The notes under the pieces: generated by a model | What the model was told of the DNA's origin: nothing | Seen by the model: the letters and a program-made list of their open reading frames with translations, nothing else | The model's database searches: none | Source: Corallochytrium limacisporum | Taxonomy: Eukaryota > Opisthokonta | NCBI GenBank assembly: GCA_002811645.1 | Contig: PDIP01000098.1 | Coordinates: 49,658 to 84,986, forward strand | Length of the DNA: 35,329 bases | Direction of reading: 5' to 3' | Position numbers and translations under genes: made by a program | Shown: positions 18,642 to 26,959 of the stretch, one piece after another | Numbering within the stretch: the stretch's first letter is position 1 | Layout: every line of letters starts with the position of its first letter

Positions 18642-20324
18642 TCACATGCGGATCGGAACCTTGTCGGCCGAAATAAAGTAATCGACACCCGATGTACTCC
18701 GCACCCGTATGATGACACCGTGTGTCTCGAGCTCTTCGAACAGTGCGTCGAGGCTTTCACTGGTGAGTTTTGTTAGGTGACCTCCGCTCTTGTCAAGGGT
18801 GTTCCATAGCAAGGTCTCTGGCAGGACAGCGAAGCCGCTCCTGGACATCTGTTTCGGGCCCACGTACGTGCCTGGAGGAACATTTGTGCGAAAGCTCACG
18901 TTTCCGGAATGGAACGAGGATTTAAAGGACCGAATCAGGACAGCAAGCAGATCATCGAGCAGCTTTCTGCTCTTTGCAGCAAAGTGCCATAAGCCCCTGT
19001 CCGGCTCTGAAAGAACGGTGCCGGCCTCTTCCAGCAGACAGAGCCCGGCCATAATAATCTCCTGCGGGGACTCGGCCACATTGAAAGTGGCACAGTCCTC
19101 CGGGCAGCGGCGCTGGATCTCGCACAAAACTGCCACTACCACCTCCATCTGCGAGATTTCGTCTATCGTGAACGCATGCTTTTCTTCCTCTACATCCATT
19201 GCTGTCTTGATGGCGGAGGCCAGTACTTGTGCCAATGAGAGTGGTTTAGATGCGACATCTTCCTCAGCCCTCTGCAGGCGTTCCTGCTCCTTGTAGGTCA
19301 TGATACTTCGACCCTGATCTCGAGGCTTACTTGGCAAGTCAGAAATGTGATTCACAAGCAGAGAAATCTCATCTTCAGACATGGCGGCTGCTCGACAGTA
19401 CAACCGCCAGTGTCTCAGTGTCTCCTCAGGAATCTGCAGTCGTTGATTGTACATCATCTGATGGTGTCTGGCCATCGATTGCCAATGACACACCTCTGCC
19501 GACCACCCACCATCATCGGGTTCCTGCCGCATTTTCTTACTCAGAACGGCTGATTCTATTCTTCGGTTCCTGATCTGATCTGTTGACCCTTTCATCGCAC
19601 GAACCCGTACTCGCTGATGTAGCTCTCGCAGGAGAATTGGAGCTTTTGGCCCAATGTAATCCTCGGTAACACTTGCACGACATAAATTGCCTCTCTCGCA
19701 CACAATTTGACGACCATATTCTGGGTGATCCCTGAGTATTCCGCGGGCTCTGACCAGCATGCCCAACTGAATATCTGCGACATGATTCGCGCGCTCTTCA
19801 AAATTCTGTCTCAATCGTATAGCATCTTTTTGTAATGTACTGTGGTTAATGTACCTCACACATTCAATAGTACCTGTTCCATCATCAACGAGAATAGATG
19901 AGAGCCTCATCTTGTGTGACACTCCCACCGCAATCCCAACAACTTCGAAGTGCCTGATCACCCGTCCATGGAGATACTCCCAGCAATCTTGTCTACTAAG
20001 TAACAGTCCTTGATCACCCCGAACGGTATTTGCAACTGGTTCATCATCTCTTCGTTGCTCAAAAATGTGAAGATTGACGGTATCTTGTATGTTAGGATCT
20101 CCCCTTGGTGCTTTCAGCACATCATGCATAGCGGAGATTGGTATCTTGACATGGCAATGGAAAAGCGGATCAAGTGACCACAAATGTACCGGTGTTGGTT
20201 TAGGTGCCCATGCAAACCCTGGCTTCAGCGCCAGTTCTGAGTCTTTCGACAGCTTGGCCCTCTTTAGCGGCCGTTCAGTGGATTGGGGGTCGTCTCTTCC
20301 ACTACTCGACGACGGAGACGGCAT
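18642..20324 (-). CDS. STN1: STN1, OB-fold subunit of the CST telomere complex
   Basis: A 560-residue nuclear protein. Residues 48-55 (LWSLDPLF) and the OB-fold at about 119-215, with VVGIAVGV and the VDDGTGTIECVRY strand pair, match STN1/OBFC1. STN1 works with CTC1 and TEN1 to bind single-stranded telomeric DNA and stimulate DNA polymerase alpha-primase. A basic KRAK stretch near residue 21 may be a nuclear localisation signal. After the OB-fold come a helical middle part and a C-terminal region (about 390-560) in the place of the winged-helix pair of STN1. It is longer than human STN1 (368 residues), mainly in the middle. ATG 20324 is the first in frame. It converges on dynamitin and diverges from TMEM177. 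Confidence 0.85.
   Translation of the reverse strand: MPSPSSSSGRDDPQSTERPLKRAKLSKDSELALKPGFAWAPKPTPVHLWSLDPLFHCHVKIPISAMHDVLKAPRGDPNIQDTVNLHIFEQRRDDEPVANTVRGDQGLLLSRQDCWEYLHGRVIRHFEVVGIAVGVSHKMRLSSILVDDGTGTIECVRYINHSTLQKDAIRLRQNFEERANHVADIQLGMLVRARGILRDHPEYGRQIVCERGNLCRASVTEDYIGPKAPILLRELHQRVRVRAMKGSTDQIRNRRIESAVLSKKMRQEPDDGGWSAEVCHWQSMARHHQMMYNQRLQIPEETLRHWRLYCRAAAMSEDEISLLVNHISDLPSKPRDQGRSIMTYKEQERLQRAEEDVASKPLSLAQVLASAIKTAMDVEEEKHAFTIDEISQMEVVVAVLCEIQRRCPEDCATFNVAESPQEIIMAGLCLLEEAGTVLSEPDRGLWHFAAKSRKLLDDLLAVLIRSFKSSFHSGNVSFRTNVPPGTYVGPKQMSRSGFAVLPETLLWNTLDKSGGHLTKLTSESLDALFEELETHGVIIRVRSTSGVDYFISADKVPIRM
18672..18677 (+). terminator. Candidate dynamitin poly(A) signal inside the STN1 coding region
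   Basis: AATAAA about 82 bases after the dynamitin stop. It lies antisense within the last codons of STN1, so the dynamitin 3' end would overlap STN1 coding sequence. Confidence 0.4.
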
Positions 20325-20593
20325 CTTGTCTTTTGCATTCGTGTTTCACATGGCCCCTGTTCAAAAATTATCTACTCAATTCGATGTTCATGGGTGGTGG
20401 TCCTGTATAGGGACCGTAGATCCTCCGCGATGCCCCTGAGTTCAGGTCGGAAGTCTCAAGGACCCGTCCCCCCCTGAGGAACCGGGTCAAACCGTTCCCG
20501 CCAGAAAACCACTCTCTACCCTGTCCCCCACCCGCAGGTCCTGGGGCTTCGCTGGAGAACACACTTAGAGCGCACGGTGCGATAAAAGAATGG

Positions 20594-20841
20594 NNNNNNN
20601 NNNNNNNNNNNNNNNNNNNNNNNNNNNNNNNNNNNNNNNNNNNNNNNNNNNNNNNNNNNNNNNNNNNNNNNNNNNNNNNNNNNNNNNNNNNNNNNNNNNN
20701 NNNNNNNNNNNNNNNNNNNNNNNNNNNNNNNNNNNNNNNNNNNNNNNNNNNNNNNNNNNNNNNNNNNNNNNNNNNNNNNNNNNNNNNNNNNNNNNNNNNN
20801 NNNNNNNNNNNNNNNNNNNNNNNNNNNNNNNNNNNNNNNNN
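20594..20841. other. Assembly gap (248 N)
   Basis: A run of 248 unknown bases. The right edge is a G13 run and then GA/GGG-rich sequence. The gap size may be an estimate. Confidence 0.99.
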
Positions 20842-20854
20842 GGGGGGGGGGGGG
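20842..20854. repeat. G13 run at the edge of the gap
   Basis: Thirteen G immediately after the unknown bases. By analogy with the five C-run/G-run blocks in this window, a C run probably lies just inside the gap. Confidence 0.7.
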
Positions 20855-21222
20855 AAGGGGAGCCGGGCCGGGCAATTGCGGGGGAGAGACCGGGGAGGGG
20901 GGTCGGGGCATTTTTGTTGACTGAAGTTTGACACCGGTGGTTCGTTGTGTTTGTGACGGCCACGGGGCTGCCCAAGAGCACCAGAAGTCACTGGCCGACC
21001 GTCGGACGGGAGACGGCAAGTCTTGTCCGTGGCGATAGAAGCAACTTCGGGCTGCTATTCAAACGAATCATCGAATGGGGACAATGAGGTGTTCGTTGGC
21101 GCGGCGTTGTTAGATAGAAGAGTTGTCCGGTGTTGCACCCCTGAGATGACTGTGTGACTATTCGAGTACTTGGTGAATATGTAAAGGCATATGGCAACTT
21201 CTGATATGAACGCAAGCAGATC

Positions 21223-22128
21223 ATGAGCGGAAGTTCGTGGACTTTGGTCCGGGTGTTAGTATATGTGGCTGCAGGGTTCCAGCTCACCCCTCTGCTGTTG
21301 CCGAAGTGGTACGCGTTGATCAATAAGGCAAACCTTGAGGTCAGTGAAGATCTTCAGGACCTCACACAGCAAGTATGTCGACGAATGGACGTTGATTCTA
21401 GTAAAGTACACATATACATGAGCAGCAACATTGCGGCCAGCACAGTTGGATCGCTGATGGTGCCTGAGGGGGTATGGATCGGCCTGCCCTTCTCCTATCT
21501 TGCGGCGGAACGGCCGTCTGTCTTTGACGACCATCCGTTCACGATGAATGGGAGACAGATTCCATGGAACAGCATACTGGGTAGGCAGGTTAAGGATTTG
21601 ATCACTCCTAGTCGACAGGCGCAGACCTTTGCCATAGCGCACGAATTGGCCCATGCGCGTGCGGAACATCCTCTGCAGGCGTACTCCCAGCTTAGTTTGA
21701 TGTATATCGGCGCATACCATCTGTGCAGACCATTGTACTATATGACAATCTTGCCACGGACAGGACCTCTGCGGGCAGGACCGCTCTTCTATGCTGGGTG
21801 TGCGATGAAGGGACTAACGCTGTCCCTCCTTTCATACTTCGCAGTGCTTAAGACATCGGCCGTAATTGGGAGAAACTATGAATTTGAAGCGGACGATGTG
21901 GCCGCTAATCAAGGTTTGTTGTACGCGGAGGGAGGGTATGAGCACTTAACGAAACATTTTCTCTTGATCCAGAAGATCACGGCCGCCCAGGAGCCCCTTG
22001 CCAACGAGAGTCCGGGATTTTTCGATCGCACAAGAGCGCGAATTTCAAAGTGGCTGCAGGCGCAGCTGACACGGCATCCTTCCGCTGAGCAACGCCTCCA
22101 GAGGCTTTCCGCCTCCCACGACATCTGA
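21223..22128 (+). CDS. TMEM177: TMEM177-like protein with intact M48-type metalloprotease motifs
   Basis: A 301-residue membrane protein. The middle part (VGSLMVPEGVWIGLP, then HPFTMNGRQIPW and SRQAQTFAIA) follows animal TMEM177, an inner mitochondrial membrane protein that supports COX2 biogenesis with COX20 and SCO2. Unlike the human protein, this one has a full zinc-protease signature: H140-E-L-A-H144, then E220-x-x-A-D224, the spacing and ExxAD form of M48 peptidases such as OMA1 and HtpX. Hydrophobic helices lie at about 8-26 and between the two motifs (about 160-210). ATG 21223 opens directly into the first helix. It converges on RCC1L across 73 bases. Either a TMEM177 with retained protease activity or an M48 protease close to the TMEM177 ancestor fits. 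Confidence 0.82.
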   Translation: MSGSSWTLVRVLVYVAAGFQLTPLLLPKWYALINKANLEVSEDLQDLTQQVCRRMDVDSSKVHIYMSSNIAASTVGSLMVPEGVWIGLPFSYLAAERPSVFDDHPFTMNGRQIPWNSILGRQVKDLITPSRQAQTFAIAHELAHARAEHPLQAYSQLSLMYIGAYHLCRPLYYMTILPRTGPLRAGPLFYAGCAMKGLTLSLLSYFAVLKTSAVIGRNYEFEADDVAANQGLLYAEGGYEHLTKHFLLIQKITAAQEPLANESPGFFDRTRARISKWLQAQLTRHPSAEQRLQRLSASHDI

Positions 22129-22201
22129 CGCGTATGTAGTATATATAAACAACATAGATTCGTGAATGATCAAAAAGTGAGAATTGTAATGTACATATTG
22201 G

Positions 22202-23959
22202 TCAACCAGAAGTCGCAGAAGTACTTGCGATTGTAAACATGCGACCGCTACGCAATTCTGTAAGTACCGGAGCCTTAGTGATTCGACGCCATGGCCCGGC
22301 ACTCTCCTGGCCTAGAATGAAAACTTCGGTTCCCTCATCCTCAGGATCACTCAGGGAGACCCGTGGATCCCCTTCTACTGTTCTTGCCCAAACAATGCCG
22401 TTGTTATCAATGACGGTGACTTCTTCTCGCGTCTCTCCACATGCAGCGACTCCCACAGCCACAGTGCGAGCTGACCGTTCACGGCCGTCGAAAAAGGGAT
22501 CGATCTGTGCTTCGATGTGAACCCGGTCCGAGTCTACTGTTCGTTTCACGAGCACCAGTTGGCCGTCGGTGAAAACCAGACCACCAACCTCACCACCAAC
22601 ATCCAGTCCGACGATTTGGTCTGCCTTTGCGAGCACCAGATCCTGCACCTGCCGTGCACTTTTGTCCCCTTCTAGGCTAGGCACTCCCGTGACCTTTAGT
22701 TTTGTTAAAGCCCCTGCAGCCTTCTTTTCTCCGCCCGAAGCACCAGCTGCTGCGTGAAAGGGTACCTTTGACGGAACCGCGCCCATGACCTCAGCGGCGT
22801 TTGTCAGTAGCGATCCGGTCATGGCTTGAAAGGCGCTTTTGATGGCGCCGCCAATGGACGGAATATCTTCGTCAATGCGCCACCCTTCGCGTCCATCCAT
22901 GTCCAGGAACAGTGGTGTATCAAAGATCGCAGTCGGTGGCACAGCTGCAACAGGTGATCCAAACACCACGAGCGATGGCTCCATTTCGTTGGGCTGTGTG
23001 CCGATAGCCATCCCAAACCAATGACCCATACTTAGATGCTGTAGACGTTGACCGTCCAGGCACTTCAGGATCTGCGGCCGCAGTACCTTGGACACCGGCG
23101 CAGACTCACCTCCACCTGGTGGATGTATAATACCCCAAATGAAAGCACGTCCATGTGTCATAGACTCCTCTCCACAACTCTCACAGTAGACTATCGAGCA
23201 GAATGATCCACATGCCACCTTTTCAGGCCTCCAGCTGGCCTCATGACCTAGCATTTGCAGCTGATCAAACATTTGCATACGAGTCGGAAGGGATTCAAAC
23301 TGTTCGCTGCCGTCTCCAGTAAGTGCACTTCCCCAGCTCCACACTCCATACGATGCCTCATCAATGCGCTGACTGTCATCGGTTCCCAAGGCAAGGTTGT
23401 GAAAGAGGCCGCAGTTGACATCAAACATGCGGCAACTGCTCGTGATGCCCGGAATGGGGCGAGGAAACAAAACCTCGTCCTCTTCGTCCATCTGGTGGCT
23501 CTTAAGATTAGATTGCTCTGCCTTGCCAATTTGTCCAAAGAAATTCGATCCGAAAGCTACCAATTTACCGACCTTTGTGGACCCTGAGCCTTCGTCCACA
23601 ATGATGGCCATGACATGGTTCGCACCCAGTGAATATTTGATTGGTGACTTTTCAATTGCGTTCCCAGTATCGGGAGATGGCATTTGATCCTGATCCCACG
23701 CCTTCACTCGGCGCATTAATGGTTCCAATAACACGGGAAGTTCCACTCGCAATCCTGCAATGCCTACTCCCATCTGACCGTCCTTAGCATCACCCCACCC
23801 TAACACAAGGGGTCGATTCGGAGGCCATCTCTGTAGCACAGAATCAGATATTCCCTTCTGCACCAGACCATCATCTGTCACCTTCGCTGCGGCTCTGACA
23901 ACAGTGGTAAACTTTCGAACACACCGTCCGAGACACTCACGGCGCGGAGTGGTCCACAT
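22202..23959 (-). CDS. RCC1L: RCC1-repeat mitochondrial protein (RCC1L/FMP25-like)
   Basis: A 585-residue beta-propeller-type protein with RCC1 repeats: LGWGDAKDGQMG, AFGSNFFGQIG, VWSWGSALTG and a later FIWG, each with the G-x-N/D-x-x-G-Q-x-G-like turn or a degenerate form. The N-terminus (MWTTPRRECLGRCVRKFTTVVR) is basic and amphipathic with a single acidic residue, which fits a mitochondrial presequence. This agrees with RCC1L (WBSCR16) and yeast FMP25, linked to mitochondrial ribosome assembly and respiratory complex assembly. An Ala/Gly/Lys-rich insertion at about 380-440 interrupts the propeller. The assignment to RCC1L rather than another RCC1 family rests on the presequence and length and is moderate. 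Confidence 0.72.
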   Translation of the reverse strand: MWTTPRRECLGRCVRKFTTVVRAAAKVTDDGLVQKGISDSVLQRWPPNRPLVLGWGDAKDGQMGVGIAGLRVELPVLLEPLMRRVKAWDQDQMPSPDTGNAIEKSPIKYSLGANHVMAIIVDEGSGSTKVGKLVAFGSNFFGQIGKAEQSNLKSHQMDEEDEVLFPRPIPGITSSCRMFDVNCGLFHNLALGTDDSQRIDEASYGVWSWGSALTGDGSEQFESLPTRMQMFDQLQMLGHEASWRPEKVACGSFCSIVYCESCGEESMTHGRAFIWGIIHPPGGGESAPVSKVLRPQILKCLDGQRLQHLSMGHWFGMAIGTQPNEMEPSLVVFGSPVAAVPPTAIFDTPLFLDMDGREGWRIDEDIPSIGGAIKSAFQAMTGSLLTNAAEVMGAVPSKVPFHAAAGASGGEKKAAGALTKLKVTGVPSLEGDKSARQVQDLVLAKADQIVGLDVGGEVGGLVFTDGQLVLVKRTVDSDRVHIEAQIDPFFDGRERSARTVAVGVAACGETREEVTVIDNNGIVWARTVEGDPRVSLSDPEDEGTEVFILGQESAGPWRRITKAPVLTELRSGRMFTIASTSATSG

Positions 23960-24015
23960 GTCTTGGAATCACGTTCTCCTTCTAGTCCTCCGAGTACATA
24001 CTGATTTGATTGGAC

Positions 24016-24270
24016 CTACGAACCCATGTAGATTAGTTTCATGATCATTCCTGTATTCTTCACGCAAAATGCGAAGGAGTCTTTAGAGCAGTCGATTGCG
24101 AATACACGTGAAGTCTCCTCGGCGACCGAAATAGCTTCCGGTCGTCTTTTCTCCCCCCAAACGACACTGCCCGTGTGAGCCCCTCCCCACGGAGGGAGGC
24201 AGGACTCGCGTAGGGACGGAGCTAGAGCGAGAACGACTACGTATGGCCCTGTTGCCGCTGACTTTGACAT
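24016..24270 (-). CDS. Doubtful 84-codon frame in the RCC1L leader region
   Basis: An ATG-started frame on the same strand as RCC1L, ending 56 bases before the RCC1L start. The product has no motif I recognise. If transcription of RCC1L starts upstream of it, this would be a long upstream open frame; otherwise it may be chance. No other gene is seen between RCC1L and the GHKL gene. Confidence 0.2.
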   Translation of the reverse strand: MSKSAATGPYVVVLALAPSLRESCLPPWGGAHTGSVVWGEKRRPEAISVAEETSRVFAIDCSKDSFAFCVKNTGMIMKLIYMGS

Positions 24271-24363
24271 AGTCTCACCTGCGCCACTGGCAAGGAGTCC
24301 GGGGCTGGTTGTGTATGCGTTAAGTGTATAAGTTTACAGTATTAAATACCGGACTGCTATAAT

Positions 24364-26286
24364 CTACGCTTGCTCAACTTCATCGATGACCTCGCTTGGA
24401 TCTCTAGGAGACGTGTAGGACTCGTCAAAGAACTCGAGGTCGTTGCCTAGATTTGTTCTGGCTTGGCGGAGACCTTTAAGGAGACGGTCTTCAATCAGCG
24501 CATGGGCTGCGATGCAATCTTCTACGGACATTGCAGAAGGGCTCAAGTCCGGGTTCGCTGGATCGGCGTGTGTTTGAGGAAGTTTCCCCTCATTGCGCAT
24601 CTGCACCCAATGGTTGGCAAGAATGGTAGCAATATAACTCACCATACGGGGTCCAATACGTTTCCGGCCCATTCGCTGCTGCACTCTTTCCATAAAGTCC
24701 GGGTGCTCTGAATTAATTAGAAGCAGACCACCCTCGCGACGGCTGCGCTTCGAGAGGAGAGGATCCTCGCCTTCCACTGTCAAGTCCGCGACTCGAATTT
24801 CCAAGGGAAGCTGCTTTGGTAATTGTGTCTCCTGCTCCCCATGCACAGAACGAGGCTCAGAGGCTTTGGGCATCTTTTCAGGCAACCCCTCATCCCGCAA
24901 ATGTTTGTCTGATGTGCCGCTGTCAGCCTTCTCAACGACAATATCTTCCAGTTCCGAGTTCAATCTCTCATAAAATTTTCTTTGTCGAGTGCTACGTCGT
25001 TTCAGAAGAACATCCACGTTGCCAAACGTAGTCGCCATGATCTGGCTCATCCGCTCCATGGTCATGTCATAGCTTGCAAGCAACATACCGTCAAGTTTCG
25101 CCTTGAGGTCATCCTCCATGGAAAGAATGACATCATATACTTTCTTCCTCAGTACCGTGTTTCGATAGTCATTGCGTGTCAAAACAGGTTGCAGCAAATC
25201 ACCAGTTTCAATGTAGCCACAAATTTGCGGATGATTCCAAACTGTTGGTCCATACTTGGACTTGGCCATGAGACTTCGTACACTTGCCACCTCAGCAATA
25301 CGACGGCCCCGTGTAAAGAACCGTAGTCGATGCACCCAACTTTCTTTGCGAGAAATCTTGAGATACATGGTAGGCACACAGTATTCCGGGACTACATCGG
25401 TCCTTTGGCGCTCTTCATGGTGCTCACCTTCCCGTTCTAGTAGGACACTGAGCTCGTTTAAATCTGGTACTGGCACGATGTCACCAACATATTTGTCATA
25501 GTCGTGACCCTTGCAAGTCACAACCTTATTTTCGTCCAAAAGATGAAGATTGACACCCGACAGGGCGAGAATCCGTTCAAAGTGCCGGTCCATTTCTCTA
25601 GCGAGTATGTGGATCTTCAGGTTTGATCTATATGTCCGATGGATTCCCTTTACTTCAACAACCGTGCCGGCTCCTTTGTTCCGAAAATGCTGCTTTGCCC
25701 ACAAAGGAATTTTCTTTACCTCTTCTGCAAGATCACTTTTCTGTTCCACTGATAGGCCGTATGCATTTTCGAAGCCGTCTCTAGAACTTATAATGGTGAG
25801 CTTCTTCGCACACGCGCGAAAAGCATGAATTCCAAAGCCAAATCGTCCACTGAAAGCGGCATCCCCACGTTTACCACTTTTGCCAATATTCATCATCACG
25901 GCGTCCAGCTCATCCTTATTCATACCAACACCATTGTCATATACCCGAAAACTATCCTTGCTCGGAAGCTCAACCATGATCTCCTTTTTGCGTCCATCAG
26001 TTACAGGCACGTAGGAGTCAAAGGAGTTGTCCACATATTCCATCAGAATTCTTGGCAGTTGTGTATACTGATGTGCTATATTCTCCAACAGGGTGGAAAT
26101 GCTGCCAATTTTGAGCTGAATCTTTCCGTCCTCGCTGGCATATTGGTGTGATGTCGTTGTGAAAGGGGCGGAGACACCAATACTTCCCAGCCTAAGTGAC
26201 GAGCCGTAACTGTGGCGTGCCCGACATAATGTGCTGTAAAATGAAGGCGGTACCGACTTTCTGCCCAATATCCATACCCGATTCAT
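24364..26286 (-). CDS. GHKL-type ATPase with mitochondrial presequence-like N-terminus
   Basis: A 640-residue protein with a complete GHKL (Hsp90/MutL/MORC/histidine-kinase fold) ATP-binding domain at about 55-330. N-box residues are E83, D86 and N87 in LMEYVDNSFDSY, the DNGVGM loop is at 117-122, and the glycine lid GRFGFGIHAF is at 147-156, followed by a GAGTVVEVKG strand. It most resembles the stand-alone HATPase_c_3 proteins common in prokaryotes. There is no MutL dimerisation motif or MORC CW finger that I can see. The first 50 residues are Arg/Ser-rich without acidic residues, typical of a mitochondrial presequence. The C-terminal half is charged and helical, of unknown function. The frame extends to a GTG at 26319, but ATG 26286 was chosen; an in-frame ATG-TAG lies just upstream. 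Confidence 0.8.
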   Translation of the reverse strand: MNRVWILGRKSVPPSFYSTLCRARHSYGSSLRLGSIGVSAPFTTTSHQYASEDGKIQLKIGSISTLLENIAHQYTQLPRILMEYVDNSFDSYVPVTDGRKKEIMVELPSKDSFRVYDNGVGMNKDELDAVMMNIGKSGKRGDAAFSGRFGFGIHAFRACAKKLTIISSRDGFENAYGLSVEQKSDLAEEVKKIPLWAKQHFRNKGAGTVVEVKGIHRTYRSNLKIHILAREMDRHFERILALSGVNLHLLDENKVVTCKGHDYDKYVGDIVPVPDLNELSVLLEREGEHHEERQRTDVVPEYCVPTMYLKISRKESWVHRLRFFTRGRRIAEVASVRSLMAKSKYGPTVWNHPQICGYIETGDLLQPVLTRNDYRNTVLRKKVYDVILSMEDDLKAKLDGMLLASYDMTMERMSQIMATTFGNVDVLLKRRSTRQRKFYERLNSELEDIVVEKADSGTSDKHLRDEGLPEKMPKASEPRSVHGEQETQLPKQLPLEIRVADLTVEGEDPLLSKRSRREGGLLLINSEHPDFMERVQQRMGRKRIGPRMVSYIATILANHWVQMRNEGKLPQTHADPANPDLSPSAMSVEDCIAAHALIEDRLLKGLRQARTNLGNDLEFFDESYTSPRDPSEVIDEVEQA

Positions 26287-26959
26287 GATAGCCTGTCTTG
26301 TTGATTCCTGCTTTGGCACCTACATGGTAAGTAGTCTATCTAACTCTAAAAAGTGCTACGCCAACACGACCAATCTAGCAAAACAGAATTCGTAGGCGGG
26401 TCAAACGTGTTCAGGAGTTTCCATGTCTTCCTCAAGTTCCACTCACATAAGATCAACCGTTTGAATAGACTTCAACTTTTAAGAAGTCTCCCACCTGACA
26501 TAGCCCTTGCTGCCGGTTAGTCACAAATGCCAGCCGGTTGGGTCTCAACTGAGAGCCCGCCGGACCGCTTCCCTCAAACCACTCCCGCCTAAAAGTCTGG
26601 CGCAGAAATATTACCGCGTAAGACACAGCCAGCCAGGAAATGGACTCCCATTCCTGTGCTCGGCCTGTACGGACGTGGGTCGACTGGGCCCCAAGGCGCA
26701 GGTGGGTCTCATGTGCCGGCCAGGGAAACGACAGAGAGCGGGTCCGATATTGCCGCTGCACCACCGTCTAATGCACTCTCGGGCAGGAAAGTGCAATTAC
26801 CATACCGTCGGATATTTCAATGAGCTCGCCTGAAGTAATACAGGTAAAGAAATGGTTGTGATAAACTTGATTGGCATGTGACAGAGAGTGGAGAACTGTC
26901 TAGTTCCACACGACGGGGACATCACGCAATGGACTTCGTAACGTAACGAAAATGAAACT
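26287..26959. promoter_or_regulatory. Divergent promoter region between the GHKL ATPase and RanBP2-finger genes
   Basis: 673 bases between divergent start codons, with no supported gene. On the minus strand an ATG-TAG start-stop element sits at 26320-26325, 33 bases before the GHKL start and in the same frame. On the plus strand a four-codon upstream frame (26952-26966) overlaps the start of the zinc-finger gene. Small frames at 26453-26833 show no family features. Confidence 0.5.

Larger units (their letters stand above)
20325..21222. promoter_or_regulatory. Divergent region between STN1 and TMEM177, interrupted by a gap
   Basis: 898 bases separate the two divergent start codons. It includes 248 unknown bases (20594-20841) followed by a G run. 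No gene is supported on either side; the frames crossing the gap are artefacts of unread bases. Promoters for both genes should lie here. Confidence 0.5.

Noticed and set aside
20368-21019. Long frames crossing the N gap
   Set aside because: Their length comes from unread bases translated as X; flanks show no coding features.
24364-26286. Calling the GHKL protein MLH/PMS or MORC
   Set aside because: The ATP-binding motifs are shared by the whole superfamily; the GFRGEAL motif of MutL and the CW finger of MORC are not seen.
26287-26319. GTG start extending the GHKL protein by 11 residues
   Set aside because: A TAG stop directly precedes it in frame, and ATG 26286 begins a good presequence.
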